DNA of 64,000 bases from Lamellibrachia satsuma (taxonomy: Eukaryota; Annelida; Polychaeta; Sabellida; Siboglinidae), in assembly GCA_033239005.1 (NCBI GenBank), contig BSQZ01000120.1, positions 1,004,501 through 1,068,500 on the forward strand, written 5' to 3'. The notes under the pieces were generated by a model. The model searched no databases. It was not told the DNA's origin and saw only the letters and a program-made list of their open reading frames with translations. Below, in pieces: positions 40,001 to 46,752 of this stretch (position 1 is its first letter; each line of letters starts with the position of its first letter). A program made the position numbers and the translations under genes.

Positions 40001-43000
40001 GTTGGCGCAGGAAGAACTCTTTACGAAGGTTAATCGACCTAACTTTGGGTATCAGTAGACCACAGTATCACATTAGGTTGACCAGACAGGTGAAGCTGAA
40101 CTTGTTAACATGGCAGGAAATCCTGAGAGGTTTTAACAGGAAAGCTTTCTTTGTGGATGATACATTTCTGACTGGGGATTACCTGCAGTTATTTACTGAT
40201 GCATCGGGGGGCAAAGGCTATGGGGCGATATGTGGGCCAGAGTGTTTTTTTGTTAGATGGCCCAGTTCTTGGAATGCCCTTAACATCACAGTACTTGAGT
40301 TATACCCGATCATGGCGGCTGTGGAGACGTGGGGTGTTTCTTGGGCTAACAGTAGTGTGTGTTTCTTCACGGATAATGAGGCCGTAGTCACAATAATTAA
40401 TAAGCAGACGTCCAGGGAACCGACTGTGATGGTGTTAATGAGAAACTAATCTTGTCGTGCGTGCGTTACAATATTCAGTTTACAGCTCGTCATGTACCAG
40501 GTCGTGACAATACCTTGGCTGCTAAATTATCCCGTTGTCAGGTAGACGAATTTCTGAAACTGGCTCCGTGGGTCAATCTCGAACCAGCGACAGTGCCATA
40601 CCACGTCTCCCCAGCCGCCTTAGAGACACAGTACATGTGGTGATGCGGGCATCATTGGCATCATCAACGAAAGCCCAGTATGAACGAGCATGGTCAAACC
40701 TGGTAAGATTTTTCCAGTCGTTAGGCACTGTTCCTGTGTTACCCATATTTGTTGCCATGATGATGGGTTTTATTGCTTATATGCATAGTAAGGGGTATGC
40801 ACCATCTTCTATGATTTCCACAGTCTCTGCCATTTCATATTTTCATAAACTTAAGGGTTTGCTGGAACCGGCCAAGAATTTTATTATTGCCAAACTTTTA
40901 ACTGGGGCCCAGAACTTGGGAACAGTGTCTGGTGTCAGGTTGCCAGTGACATTGCTAATGCTTGCCCAGCTCATTAATGCTCTGCTGCATTAGGTTACTT
41001 TACATTATAAATGTATAATGGTATGGGCTATGATGGTTCTCGGCTTCAGGTTTGGCTAAGAGTAGGGGAGATGGTCCTCCGATCCAGCAGGGTGGGGCAA
41101 CGTTGCCTGCATTTCGGAGACGTTGCATTGAATGGGGACCTGATCACTATTACTTTTAGACATTTTAAACACAATGGTAGACAGGGCCCCAGCCATTGCA
41201 AGTAGATGGTCAGTGAGTATTGGGCACTTCCATTCGCCCACCTAAGTTTCTCAGGGAATTTCTTCATGTCAGGGGTACAACGATGGGCCTGTTATTCGCT
41301 TATGCTGATGGCTCTCCAATGTTACAATGCGAGTTTGATATGTTGCTTAAGCGTTTACTCGAGTTCTGCGAGTTAAGTACTACAGTGTTCAAAGGGCACA
41401 GCTTCAGAATCGGGGTAGCAACATCAGCCGCAGGGGTCAATCAGATGCACAAATTAGAGCTGCGGGTAGATGGGCATCAGATGCTTTCATGAAATACATT
41501 CGCATATCTTAACATACACATCGTTTAGGTTAGTTTGGTTATGGCTTCGGGGGTATATAGCAGGGACTCTGACAGTGGCGGAGTCTTTAGCTCTATTTTT
41601 AGAACAGGTTAGGGCTACATGTGGAATATGGCCAAGACACTGACAGTGGTGAAGTCAACACTTGTATCTCTGTTGGGTACTCCCGAGTTAAGGCTTAGCC
41701 TAGGCTCTGACAGTGGTGAAGTCAACACTTGTATCTCTGTTGGGTACTCCCGAGTTAAGGCTTAGCCTAGGCTCTGACAGTGGTGAAGTCAACACTTGTA
41801 TCTCTGTTGGGTACTCCCGAGTTAAGGCTTAGCCTAGGCTCTGACAGTGGTGAAGTCAACACTTGTATCTCTGTTGGGTACTCCTGAGTTAAGGCTTAGC
41901 CTAGGCTCTGACAGTGGTGAAGTCAACACTTGTATCTCTGTTGGGTACTCCCGAGTTAAGGCTTAGCCTAGGCTCTGAGAGTGGCGGAGTCGAAAGTTAC
42001 AAACTTGGCTCGGACAATTTGATTTGTGTTCTTTGGGTAACTTCTATCGTACCTAATCACCCTGAGAGCTATGATAGTGGAACATAATGGCAGCTCTGAC
42101 TGTGGTGGAGTTGAGTTGACATTTGTATCTGAAAGTTTTGGAGAGGGGTCGGTCACATTGTAATTTTGAGTTACCTAGTGGCAGAGTGACCCCCCAGGCG
42201 GAGTGATCCCCACCCATATAGTGAATTGAACATATTAGCCAGTAGTGATTTAGTTAGCAGTCACGATATTGTTTTCAATGGTTGTCACACTCAATATGTT
42301 TGCGAATTATACATGTTGTGTGAAATTAGCTGTCTTGCAGTCGTTAATTAACGCTTTATTATTGATGCTTATACAATTACTAGACTGATTAAAAATAATA
42401 TCAATAAAACTACATGTCATTAAGTTGGCATACTTCAATTTATACCTGACTTGCGTTGTTGTTCTGCATAAATATAGTATGTATACAATATGGTGTGCAT
42501 GCATGAGCTTGACCTGTGGTTGTGACTAATCGGATACAAAAATCTTAAACATTGATGGCCCACCAGGCAAGTGAAACATCGAAACTTATGGCCCGACAGC
42601 CCAAAAGGTGCGTGCCAGCGGGCCAGTGTTAATACCAAGGCCTGATGCATAATGTCAAAACGTCTAATATAATTACACGCACTATCTGAAATGCCTCTGT
42701 ACTACGTACTTGGAAAACAGTGTTTCATAAATTTAAATAATACTGAAATACCACTTTATATCAACTATCACATTACCTAACATTTAGTTTGGTTTAAGGT
42801 GGCTAACTTTAAATAAAAGTAATGAAATCTTAAAGGTTGTTTGAAATCCATTCAATAAGCAAAAAAGGCAAAACAATGTCTCAATTCCGCAATATTCAAT
42901 ATTTGACCCACAAGGAGTAATGTAACTGTAAAACTTTGCTAAAATATTCATTTATTATTTACTTCTGTAAAAAGGCAAACACATTTAGGGGGTCCAGAGC

Positions 43001-44147
43001 ATTTTTAAAGATATCTGACATAGTAACATATATTATGTCACCAGCAAAATACTCTCTTCTGGCCATAATCAGTCATGATACAAGATTTATTTACTATTTA
43101 AATATAAAACATGCAATTTGATTGGGAAAACTGTATGTCACTTCAGTAAAACTTGGCAGAAATGTTAATTTATTATTTATCTCTATAAAATGACAAACAA
43201 AGTCCCTTGCAAATGTTTCAAATATCTAACATAGTAACATGTACATAAGCAGCAACATTTTTATCAAAACACATATCTGACCACAATGAGTAATGGTGTT
43301 TCAGTAAAAGTTGGCCAAAATGTTAATTTATTATTTATCTCTAAATACAAAGAAAATAACTATTTAAGTCCCAGGCAAAAATTTAGGTTTTGCTATCTTG
43401 AAAACACCACCTTAACCAAATGTTCTTGTAAATGCCATATTATGGTAACATTGTTATCCATAACCATATGTGACCCACAAGGAGTAAAGTAAAACTTGGC
43501 CAAATGTTAATTTATTATTCAACCCTTAAAAATAGAAAAATAACATGAAGTGCTTGAAAGAAATTTTTGTTTTTGCTATTTTGAAATCACACTGCTTACC
43601 AAATACATCACTTGAAATTGTTTGTATATATATATAATTCTTACCTGGGTCTGTTGTGGCGTCACCGTCGGGCTACCGACACTGGTCTGTTGTGAGACAT
43701 TGGAGCCAGACGGTGTGGGCTGCTGCACTCCCACCTGGGTCTGTTGTGGCGCCACCGTCGTGCCACCGACACTGGTCTGTTGTGAGACATTGGAGCCAGA
43801 CGGTGTGGGCTGCTGCACTCTCACCTGGGTCTGTTGTGGCGTCACCGCCGTGCCACCGACACTGGTCTGTTGTGAGACGTTGAGCCAAACGGTGTGGGTT
43901 GCTGCACTCCCACCTGGGTCTGTTGTGGCGTCACCGCCATGCCACCAACACTGGTCTGTTGTGAGACATTGGAGCCAGACGGTGTGGGCGCTGCCCTCCC
44001 ACCTGGGTCTGTTGTGGCGTCACCGTCGTGCCACCGACACTGGTCTGTTGTGAGACATTGGAGCCAGACGGTGTGGGCTGCTGCTCTCTCACACTTGCTC
44101 TGTTCTCCCTCCTGAATAGCACACTAGCTCTGCTACCCATAGTAGAG
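14416..44147 (-). CDS. HEPN-NACHT-LRR receptor (NLR-like), whole spliced gene
   Basis: Predicted intracellular STAND-class receptor assembled from eleven minus-strand exons (listed separately). In protein order: a Pro/Gln/Ser/Thr 30-residue repeat region, a DZIP3-type HEPN domain with RNAVAH, a heptad-like QDLQQGQHDLQQ coiled coil, NACHT with Walker A GKAGVGKTT and Walker B VAIEGLDEF, an inter-domain helical region, leucine-rich repeats, and a short tail. Intron phases match at every junction (0, 1, then 2 through the LRRs, 0 last), which is strong support for one gene. With frames restored it would be about 1,200 residues, normal for an NLR. Three one-base deletions (two in exon 1, one at 29268-29272) interrupt the frame as given. 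Upstream untranslated exons and the promoter are not identified; ATG 44140 is the first in-frame start after an acceptor. Confidence 0.82.
14570..14879 (+). mobile_element. LINE fragment: C-terminal end of a reverse transcriptase ORF
   Basis: Two overlapping frames give ETWKKMELKLASFQTRCLRK, then IRWNEFITNEE, a frame jump near 14730, and ILKRRWTYLDHVLRMPLSRT followed by SVLCAS and a stop at 14877-14879. This is the conserved tail of many non-LTR retrotransposon ORF2 proteins (GCETWxL, FxxRCLRxIL, RRWTYLGHVLRM). It lies antisense within the last intron of the NLR gene. 5' truncated and frameshifted, hence inactive. Confidence 0.85.
14932..15460 (+). repeat. About 150-bp tandem repeat, 4 diverged units
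   Basis: The block CAGTCCCCTATTTAAA plus TTGTTTTGAGAGTT-like sequence, CCTGGTCATCAG and an A/T-rich part with ATTATACTAAAC recurs from about 14935, 15091, 15237 and 15393. It is intronic in the NLR gene. Confidence 0.85.
15720..15795 (-). CDS. NLR exon 12: C-terminal LRR cap
   Basis: 76 bp, TTCCAG acceptor and CTGG/GTAAGT donor, phase 2 in and phase 0 out. It reads AEGCRLSPECVRQLKEEFGE, then KRFVW. This fits a C-terminal LRR cap followed by the end of the protein. Confidence 0.75.
15909..15989 (-). CDS. NLR exon 11: leucine-rich repeat
   Basis: 81 bp, ACACAG acceptor and ATAGT/GTAAG donor, phase 2. With the previous exon it reads LQLLSCGYNPLTDASGDTF, then RRLLTQHPELTIV. The spacing and the CGYNPLTD core fit an LRR near the C-terminal cap. 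Confidence 0.83.
16270..16359 (-). CDS. NLR exon 10: leucine-rich repeat (30-codon type)
   Basis: 90 bp, TTACAG acceptor and CTCAG/GTAAG donor, phase 2. It reads LWSCGLTDQSLTALSPGL, then TRLGGQQLQLL. It is related to exons 6 and 8 but one codon longer. Confidence 0.86.
16694..16786 (-). CDS. NLR exon 9: leucine-rich repeat (31-codon type)
   Basis: 93 bp, TTTGTAG acceptor and TTTAGT/GTAAG donor, phase 2. It reads LSLNKGLLKTVEEGRELGD, then TLGTMTRLRRL. It is the most diverged member of the 31-codon exon family. Confidence 0.86.
17514..17600 (-). CDS. NLR exon 8: leucine-rich repeat (29-codon type)
   Basis: 87 bp, TTACAG acceptor and CTCAA/GTAAG donor, phase 2. It reads LDSCDLSRQTLTLIMDGL, then TRGGHQLEVL. 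It is the partner of exon 7 in a duplicated two-exon LRR module. Confidence 0.87.
17889..17981 (-). CDS. NLR exon 7: leucine-rich repeat (31-codon type)
   Basis: 93 bp, TTTGTAG acceptor and CTAGA/GTAAG donor, phase 2. It reads LGDNTGLLETVEAAEVLGR, then ALAAMTRLRDL. Its middle is identical to exon 5 at the nucleotide level over several tens of bases, pointing to recent duplication or conversion. Confidence 0.87.
18447..18533 (-). CDS. NLR exon 6: leucine-rich repeat (29-codon type)
   Basis: 87 bp between TTACAG and CTCAA/GTAAG, phase 2. It reads LDSCDLSPGSMTVILERLTH, then GGHQLEVL. It is nearly identical in its second half to the exon at 17514-17600. The junction with the next exon recreates LEVLNLGDN, a canonical LRR core. 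Confidence 0.87.
18836..18928 (-). CDS. NLR exon 5: leucine-rich repeat (31-codon type)
   Basis: 93 bp between TTTGTAG (acceptor) and CTACA/GTAAG (donor), phase 2 both sides. It reads LKDSKGLLQTVEAAEVLGR and ALEAMTRLCRLQ. It is paralogous to the exons at 17889-17981 and 16694-16786. Confidence 0.85.
19373..23797. other. Long intronic stretch without recognised features
   Basis: About 4.4 kb inside the 8.7-kb intron between NLR exons 4 and 5. It interrupts the repeated intron module at about 19372. I found no LRR exon (no phase-2 TTGTAG/TCTG or ACAG/GTTG start), no tRNA box pair and no clear transposon ends. Short ORFs here lack any recognisable motif. Confidence 0.5.
23798..23960 (+). mobile_element. 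LINE fragment: CR1/L2-like reverse transcriptase 3' end
   Basis: The frame reads GYDIDKNIFFKLKVGSRTTG, then HKVALLKEQCRLDMRKHSFF and HWTINECW. This is the conserved C-terminus of CR1/L2-type ORF2 proteins (RGHxxxLxKxxCRLDxRKxSFxxRxINxWN). Short, truncated and inactive; antisense to the NLR gene. Confidence 0.8.
23961..24799. other. Intronic sequence, nothing recognised
   Basis: AT-rich sequence between a LINE fragment and a copy of the NLR intron module. No domain or element end was seen. Confidence 0.45.
24800..25090 (-). repeat. Extra copy of the NLR intron module (exon-less)
   Basis: Strongly similar to 19135-19372 and 18195-18330: GGCTACATTAAAT, TTAGTTGAGGCATCCAACAA, an AATAATAATA run and AATCTGCTTCCCTTTCTAAT. 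It ends at the same point (TAAGCCTGAATGG) as the 19-kb copy, where unrelated sequence starts. Confidence 0.85.
25100..25940 (-). mobile_element. LINE fragment: SGNH hydrolase and APE endonuclease N-terminus
   Basis: From right to left on the minus strand, ISGKLEDIVERVEKVVGPGK and a second stretch with REEEVRFVDLWGCFVERADM and NGLHLSGKGAAVFAD form an SGNH/GDSL-type domain; GLHLSGKG is the block with the catalytic His. ARNMVNKKNELNIMVEDIDP, IIGLTESWANKDI and RIGRKGGGV then form the start of an APE-type endonuclease. It stops at 25116, before the rest of the nuclease and the RT. A paralogous piece lies at 60.3-61.5 kb. Decayed, with frameshifts and a GTGC microsatellite (25361-25410) inside. Confidence 0.87.
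25361..25410 (+). repeat. (GTGC)n microsatellite
   Basis: About a dozen GTGC/GCGT units interrupting the minus-strand LINE remnant. Confidence 0.95.
25941..26639. other. Intronic sequence, nothing recognised
   Basis: AT-rich sequence between the LINE remnant and the 41-bp minisatellite; no ORF or repeat of note. Confidence 0.45.
26640..27570 (+). repeat. 41-bp minisatellite, about 22 units
   Basis: The unit contains GAACACCACATACAGAACAG and CTGTGACAGCTGGCGACAGA; the GAACACC period is 41 bp (26709, 26750). Variants (CACACACAAC against CATACAGAAC, TAACGAC against TGGCGAC) alternate in blocks. Some units are short (around 27165-27190 and 27420-27440). Intronic in the NLR gene, close to the exon 4 donor. 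Confidence 0.95.
27659..27736 (-). CDS. NLR exon 4: leucine-rich repeat
   Basis: 78 bp with CTTCCAG acceptor and AAG/GTAAGT donor, phase 2 on both sides. Joined to exon 3 it reads SLKLGGLDSHMLMQLCDGL, a ribonuclease-inhibitor-type LRR start, continuing VQNKLIHEL. It is separated from the next LRR exon by an 8.7-kb intron. Confidence 0.85.
27985..28090 (+). repeat. Short imperfect repeat of ATGTTTACAT with CACGTA
   Basis: Seven or so copies of TTTACAT with CACGTA/CATGTA between them in the short intron between NLR exons 3 and 4. Confidence 0.75.
28226..29815 (-). CDS. NLR exon 3: NACHT NTPase domain (frameshifted) and helical region
   Basis: 1,590 bp, acceptor TTTTACAG before 29815, donor CTCAA/GTAAGT at 28226/28225, phase 1 in and phase 2 out. 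The start reads DTVTKQIRQKYC. The motifs are Walker A GKAGVGKTT (about 29549-29523), FVVTLRELP, Walker B with MVAIEGLDEFPEY (29323-29283), and sensor 1 KVLVTSRST in the downstream frame. The frame changes at the T-run 29268-29272 (five bases on the + strand): FSEKR-stop in one frame, RKTLRNEEIDLNM in the other. One extra base would join them. The C-terminal part has FTHFTLQEFLTAV, typical of the winged-helix/helical region in animal NLRs, and ends QQQTCPITSL at the first LRR. Confidence 0.9.
29816..30420. other. Intronic sequence, nothing recognised
   Basis: AT-rich start of the sequence upstream of the NACHT exon acceptor; no domain or repeat recognised before the 67-bp array. Confidence 0.45.
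30420..32945 (+). repeat. 67-bp minisatellite, about 37 units, with 938-bp higher-order duplication
   Basis: The unit contains GGTCCAACATGAGTCATTG, TGTCAATAACAACATG and TTTCTTACTGACACAGGGA; the period is 67 bp (for example 30491, 30558). A rare variant pair (GGTCCAACGTGAATCACTG then GTCAAACATG) occurs at 30622 and again at 31560, 938 bp or 14 units later, with its neighbours in the same order. Fourteen units were thus duplicated as a block. Each unit reads GTAAGAAAC on the NLR strand, a donor-like motif. Confidence 0.95.
32946..34375. other. Intronic sequence with a small (TA)n run
   Basis: No domain recognised. A short TA run lies at about 34025-34052 and a G-run near 33800. Confidence 0.5.
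34376..35737 (+). repeat. 29-bp minisatellite, about 46 units
   Basis: The unit contains CATGAAGCCATGAGACATGC and AGCAGGTCT; AGACATG recurs every 29 bp (34441, 34470). CATGAG/CAGGAG and GTCTC/GTGTC variants alternate. Between about 35180 and 35480 the units are scrambled by partial duplications and deletions. Intronic in the NLR gene. Confidence 0.95.
35738..36140. other. Intronic sequence downstream of the HEPN exon
   Basis: Unique sequence between the 29-bp array and the exon 2 donor; nothing recognised. Confidence 0.5.
36141..36882 (-). CDS. NLR exon 2: DZIP3-type HEPN domain plus coiled coil
   Basis: 742 bp, acceptor CTTTCAG before 36882 and donor GGAG/GTATGT at 36141/36140, phase 0 in and phase 1 out. 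About residues 10-165 of the exon match the animal DZIP3-like HEPN domain: RYWRLVKVILDDMPRHLRDL, then FDPTVLFSCLL, and the RNAVAH motif (36504-36487) followed by SLSEADFQTRIREIEDIY. RNxxxH is the catalytic signature of RNase-active HEPN domains and is intact here. A Gln-rich coiled coil with three HDLQQGQ units follows. The exon ends KFVKTVG and splices to the NACHT exon. Whether the domain cleaves RNA or only mediates contacts is unknown. Confidence 0.88.
36883..38215. other. Intron 1 sequence, uncertain coding remnants
   Basis: There are two plus-strand open stretches: 37423-37680 with a Cys-rich run (CCCCNCLKIRCPCRSC), and 37756-38130. I cannot match either to a family. They lie just upstream of the DIRS-like element and could be its 5' part, or unrelated. 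Confidence 0.35.
38216..39632 (+). pseudogene. SGNH-hydrolase ORF of a DIRS/Ngaro-like element, split by a MITE
   Basis: Frames joined by eye: VWIF, a one-base jump, DSHVFWLEKFVGATE (block I, D-S in place of GDS), then YVIGGGNDLDHAG (block III, GxND), and after the inserted element MTDIRPDGVHFNDLGNHKLL (block V with the catalytic D-x-x-H), ending at a TAA at about 39630. This matches the SGNH hydrolase-like proteins carried by some tyrosine-recombinase retrotransposons. There are several frameshifts, a stop (38387) and the MITE at 38666-39511, so it is inactive. Confidence 0.78.
38666..39511. mobile_element. 846-bp non-autonomous DNA transposon (MITE) with TA target duplication
   Basis: Left end CTCTTGAGTGCCGAATAAAC and right end complementary, ...TTTAGCACTCAAGAG. 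The inverted repeats match over about 22 bp with few differences, and further CCTATAC/TTTATTTG motifs continue the similarity inward. It is flanked by TA (38664-38665 and 39512-39513). Removing it rejoins the SGNH reading (TTCTGGAAGCA to TAAGGGG). TA duplication suggests a Tc1/mariner-type transposase supplied in trans. No ORF inside codes for a transposase. Confidence 0.87.
39960..40640 (+). pseudogene. RT thumb and RNase H of a DIRS/Ngaro-like element
   Basis: VSCSVVGAGRTLYEG shifts frame to RLIDLTLGISRPQYHIRL (RT connection), then LFTDASGGKGYGAICG, VLELYPIMAAVE and FFTDNEAVVTIINKQ, the D-E-D residues of RNase H. After another shift, FTARHVPGRDNTLAAKLSR follows, the usual RH C-terminus. The RT palm with its DD motif is missing: only about 330 bp separate the SGNH stop from the RT end. 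A large internal deletion must have occurred. Plus strand, antisense in NLR intron 1. Confidence 0.88.
40641..41512 (+). pseudogene. Tyrosine recombinase of the DIRS/Ngaro-like element (frameshifted)
   Basis: The N-terminal SAM-like part reads RASLASSTKAQYERAWSNLV, then HSKGYAPSSMISTVSAISYF. The catalytic part has FRHFKHN, HSFRIGVATSAA (the HxxR box) and, in the next frame, IRAAGRWASDAFMKYIRIS with the Tyr nucleophile, stop at 41510-41512. At least three frameshifts (near 40650, 41000 and 41440) disrupt it. This C-terminus is diagnostic for DIRS/Ngaro-type retroelements, which insert by recombination rather than by an integrase. Confidence 0.9.
41560..42115 (+). repeat. 67-bp tandem repeat with CTCTGACAGTGG core at the 3' end of the DIRS-like element
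   Basis: Full units start with CTCTGACAGTGGTGAAGTC at 41705, 41772, 41839, 41906 and 41973 (period 67), with single cores at about 41567, 41635 and 42093. The first core, GACTCTGACAGTGGCGGAGTC-like, can pair GACTC with GAGTC. The position after the recombinase is where YR retroelements carry their split terminal repeats, so some cores may be remnants of recombination sites. Confidence 0.85.
42116..42879. other. Intron 1 sequence, nothing recognised
   Basis: May include the right flank of the DIRS-like element. No ORF with a recognisable motif. Confidence 0.45.
42880..43620 (+). repeat. Diverged tandem repeat, about 160-215-bp units, 4 copies
   Basis: GTAAAACTTGGCCAAAATG followed by TTAATTTATTATTTA recurs near 42927, 43145, 43306 and 43487, each followed by ...AAATGACAAAC-like and TTTGCTAT-like sequence. 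It lies in NLR intron 1, just downstream of exon 1. Confidence 0.8.
43645..44147 (-). CDS. NLR exon 1: start codon and PTPSGSNVSQQ repeat region
   Basis: The exon follows TTTCAG (acceptor 44149-44148), starts MGSRASVLFRREN at 44140, and ends CAG/GTAAGA at 43645/43644 in phase 0. It consists of about five 90-bp units, each coding 30 residues of the type QQPTPSGSNVSQQTSVGG. This is low-complexity, Pro/Gln/Ser/Thr-rich and probably a disordered N-terminal region. Two units have each lost one base (near 43879 and near 43989), so the ATG frame stops at 43931; restoring both re-joins the frame that reads TPQQTQ at the donor. The 5' untranslated part lies further upstream. Confidence 0.7.
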
Positions 44148-44847
44148 CTGAAATCCAAATGAAATGCAATATTGTTGTTATATTATTATGTTGACAAGTT
44201 AATTGAAATACATCATTATTTATTACAAATCCTTCTACATACACCCAACAAAACACATAAAAAATTAAACATTAGCTGAACTTTCTACAGGTAGTATCCA
44301 TCAGCAGATGGTTGAGATGACAACTTGCGTGTTACTACTGCCACATACTGAAGATGGTGTGTACGTAAAAAAGACTTGTTACTTTATGGAAATGAGTGTG
44401 TATCATGATTACAAACATTACAAACTCTGCAATAAATGTATTAATAATTGCGTTGTCGGCATTGAGACTGTACGACTGAAGCGCATGGATAACATGTCAA
44501 ATGCGTATCTCAAAATTGCAAAAAATTAATATATCACAAATGTGACAACTAGCGAAGAAATTTTCTTTTCTTTAACTAGTCCAGTTCCGCTTTGAATTGG
44601 CCCCACAAAAATTATTTAATTATAAGTATATGTATTGTATTATATGTAATAACACAAAACGACAACGTTTTCATGCATAAAGCTAAAACAGACACTGCTT
44701 TAAATTAGAATAATGCAATAACAATTTAATAAATTTATATAAACCACACCAAATAATGTCGTTCATACTAGCAGACCAATAAAATAAAGTAATTAATATA
44801 TTAAACATTTCAACTTAAATTTTATTACTTTATGAAACAGTTACAAT
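44148..44847. other. Upstream flank of NLR exon 1
   Basis: A 5' untranslated exon and promoter should lie here or further up, because exon 1 begins at a splice acceptor. I cannot identify either. Small ORFs here have no recognisable motif. Confidence 0.4.
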
Positions 44848-45676
44848 CAGGGTTGTTTGATTTAAATCATTTGATTTAAATCATTGATTTAAATCATGAT
44901 TTAAATCGCTCCAAAAAATCATTGATTTATGATTTTTTTTTTTACTTCCGGTTTTTTTAATCACTGATTTATATCATATGAATTTAACACAAATAATTGC
45001 TTACAAGCATCGAGATCAACAATGTTTTTAATACAAAACACAAAGTGTGCACACTTGTGTAGCTGTATTGACACCAGATAACCTGATAGTTAAATATTTT
45101 ATGACATTGTGTATGTTTGAGCTATTCCCTTTCTGAATGCAGTGAAGTCACACAAACTTGTCTTCAAGAGGAAGTATCTTTTCAAGTCAGAAGTTAAAGT
45201 CCACTTAGAGCTTGTGCTAGTTGTTACCAATTCAGTATGTTGACTCAGTTGTTTAATACTGTACCAGTTTGTATTCTGGTTAGAGACCCTTAGAGTACAC
45301 AGAGCCCTGGACAGGTGCTAATACACCATATAGGCAAACAATAATTACCACTGCTATAGCCACAGACACACAGCATGCTTTCCTTTCCAAGACAGATTAT
45401 GCAACTACAGGGGGTGAGGCCTTGTTGACATTGTCTAATGTCTTAATATAAGCAAAAATCATGTACCCTCTGTTAAGACAAGAACCCAAGTCGATTTGAA
45501 TATAACATGTTTGAAAGAGTTTTCAAATTTAAACATCTATATAAATATCTATATACCAGATTAAAAAATATATAAGAAAATAAATAAATAAAAAACATAA
45601 AATAAATCCGATTAAAAATGTTTAAATCCGATTTTTTTATTTAAAAAAAATAAAAATCATGATTTTTTCAACCCTG
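44848..45676. mobile_element. 829-bp hAT-like MITE
   Basis: Left end CAGGGTTGTTTGATTTAAAT, right end ...GATTTTTTCAACCCTG; the ends are inverted over CAGGGTTG and more loosely beyond. The 8-bp flanks GTTACAAT (44840-44847) and GTTACCAT (45677-45684) match at 7 of 8 positions, the size expected for hAT target duplications. Both ends are rich in GATTTAAATCATGATTTAAA-type palindromes. No transposase is encoded. Confidence 0.9.
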
Positions 45677-46582
45677 GTTACCATCGTTGAAGGTAACATT
45701 ATGTTTGGTGCTGACGTCTCGCGCGCACACTAGTGTGGCCCTGGGGACGGGAAAACATCGATGCCATTTTCTATTCACTCAGGATCAAAGCTTCCAAAGT
45801 TCACTTTCACAATCAAATATCACATTAATCAGGAAGAATGTCTTGGCACATTATATTGTCAGTCGGATTGTCTGCCTCCTTAGTATAATCAGTATGACGT
45901 AAATTGGCGTAATATCACCGCCATCTTTGCTTTGGTGTTTCCCCGGTATTCCCCAAGATATTGACGTCATTAAACATGAATCATATAATAGACAACCATG
46001 TTACAAATGCATGGAGTTTTCCTACATCCCGAACTTTCCTTTGGCAGTGATCAGTTGCTGGCAGGGAAAAGTTGAGTTTTTAACAATAATTATTGACAAA
46101 TGTATTTTATATCAAATTAGCATATATTAGTGACTAGTGAGTACTGTAATGTATATCACTACTAGAATCTGACCCAGCCATGGCCGCCAGGATGAATCAG
46201 TGAAGTGGGGCTGATAACCAACTATGCTGGACCATTTAAAAAATTAAGTTATTGCAAAGAATTTTAAAAGTGTACCTGGCCTAAAAAATTAATACTGGTA
46301 ATATTAATGTTAAGGTACTTTTTTGACATATACACAGAGCGCGACTGCCATAGAACGGAGGCTTCTGCTGTCCCGTATGGGTAGCAGTTAAATTTATCTC
46401 AATGACATCATCGTCAAATTAGGGGTTATTAGAGTAATTAGTAGATTAGTGCATGATATAACTATTTCTAATGCTATAAACCACAACAAAATTTACAAAT
46501 TAGTTTGCTTGTAGGCAGGGATGTGACTGGATGGGCGGGAGGGGGCAACCCCTTCCTGCTAGAGGGTCTGGGTGAAAATCTG
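45677..46582. other. Intergenic, nothing recognised
   Basis: Short ORFs without recognisable motifs. Confidence 0.45.
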
Positions 46583-46752
46583 ATCTAACGGATTGGGAGG
46601 AGTGGGGTCAACCTACAGGGTTATCTAACAGATTGGGAGGAGTGGGGGTCAACCTACAAGGTTATCTAACATATTGGGAAGAGTGGGGGTCAACCTACAA
46701 GGTTATCTAACAGATTGGGAGGAGTGGGGGTCAACATACAGGGTTATCTAAC
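46583..46752 (+). repeat. 41-bp tandem repeat, 4 units
   Basis: The unit contains AGATTGGGAGGAGTGGGGGT, CAACCTACA and GGTTATCTAAC, with small substitutions. Confidence 0.92.

Noticed and set aside
43622..44115. Plus-strand ORFs over the 90-bp repeat
   Set aside because: These are antisense shadows of NLR exon 1; only the minus strand has matching splice sites and phase.
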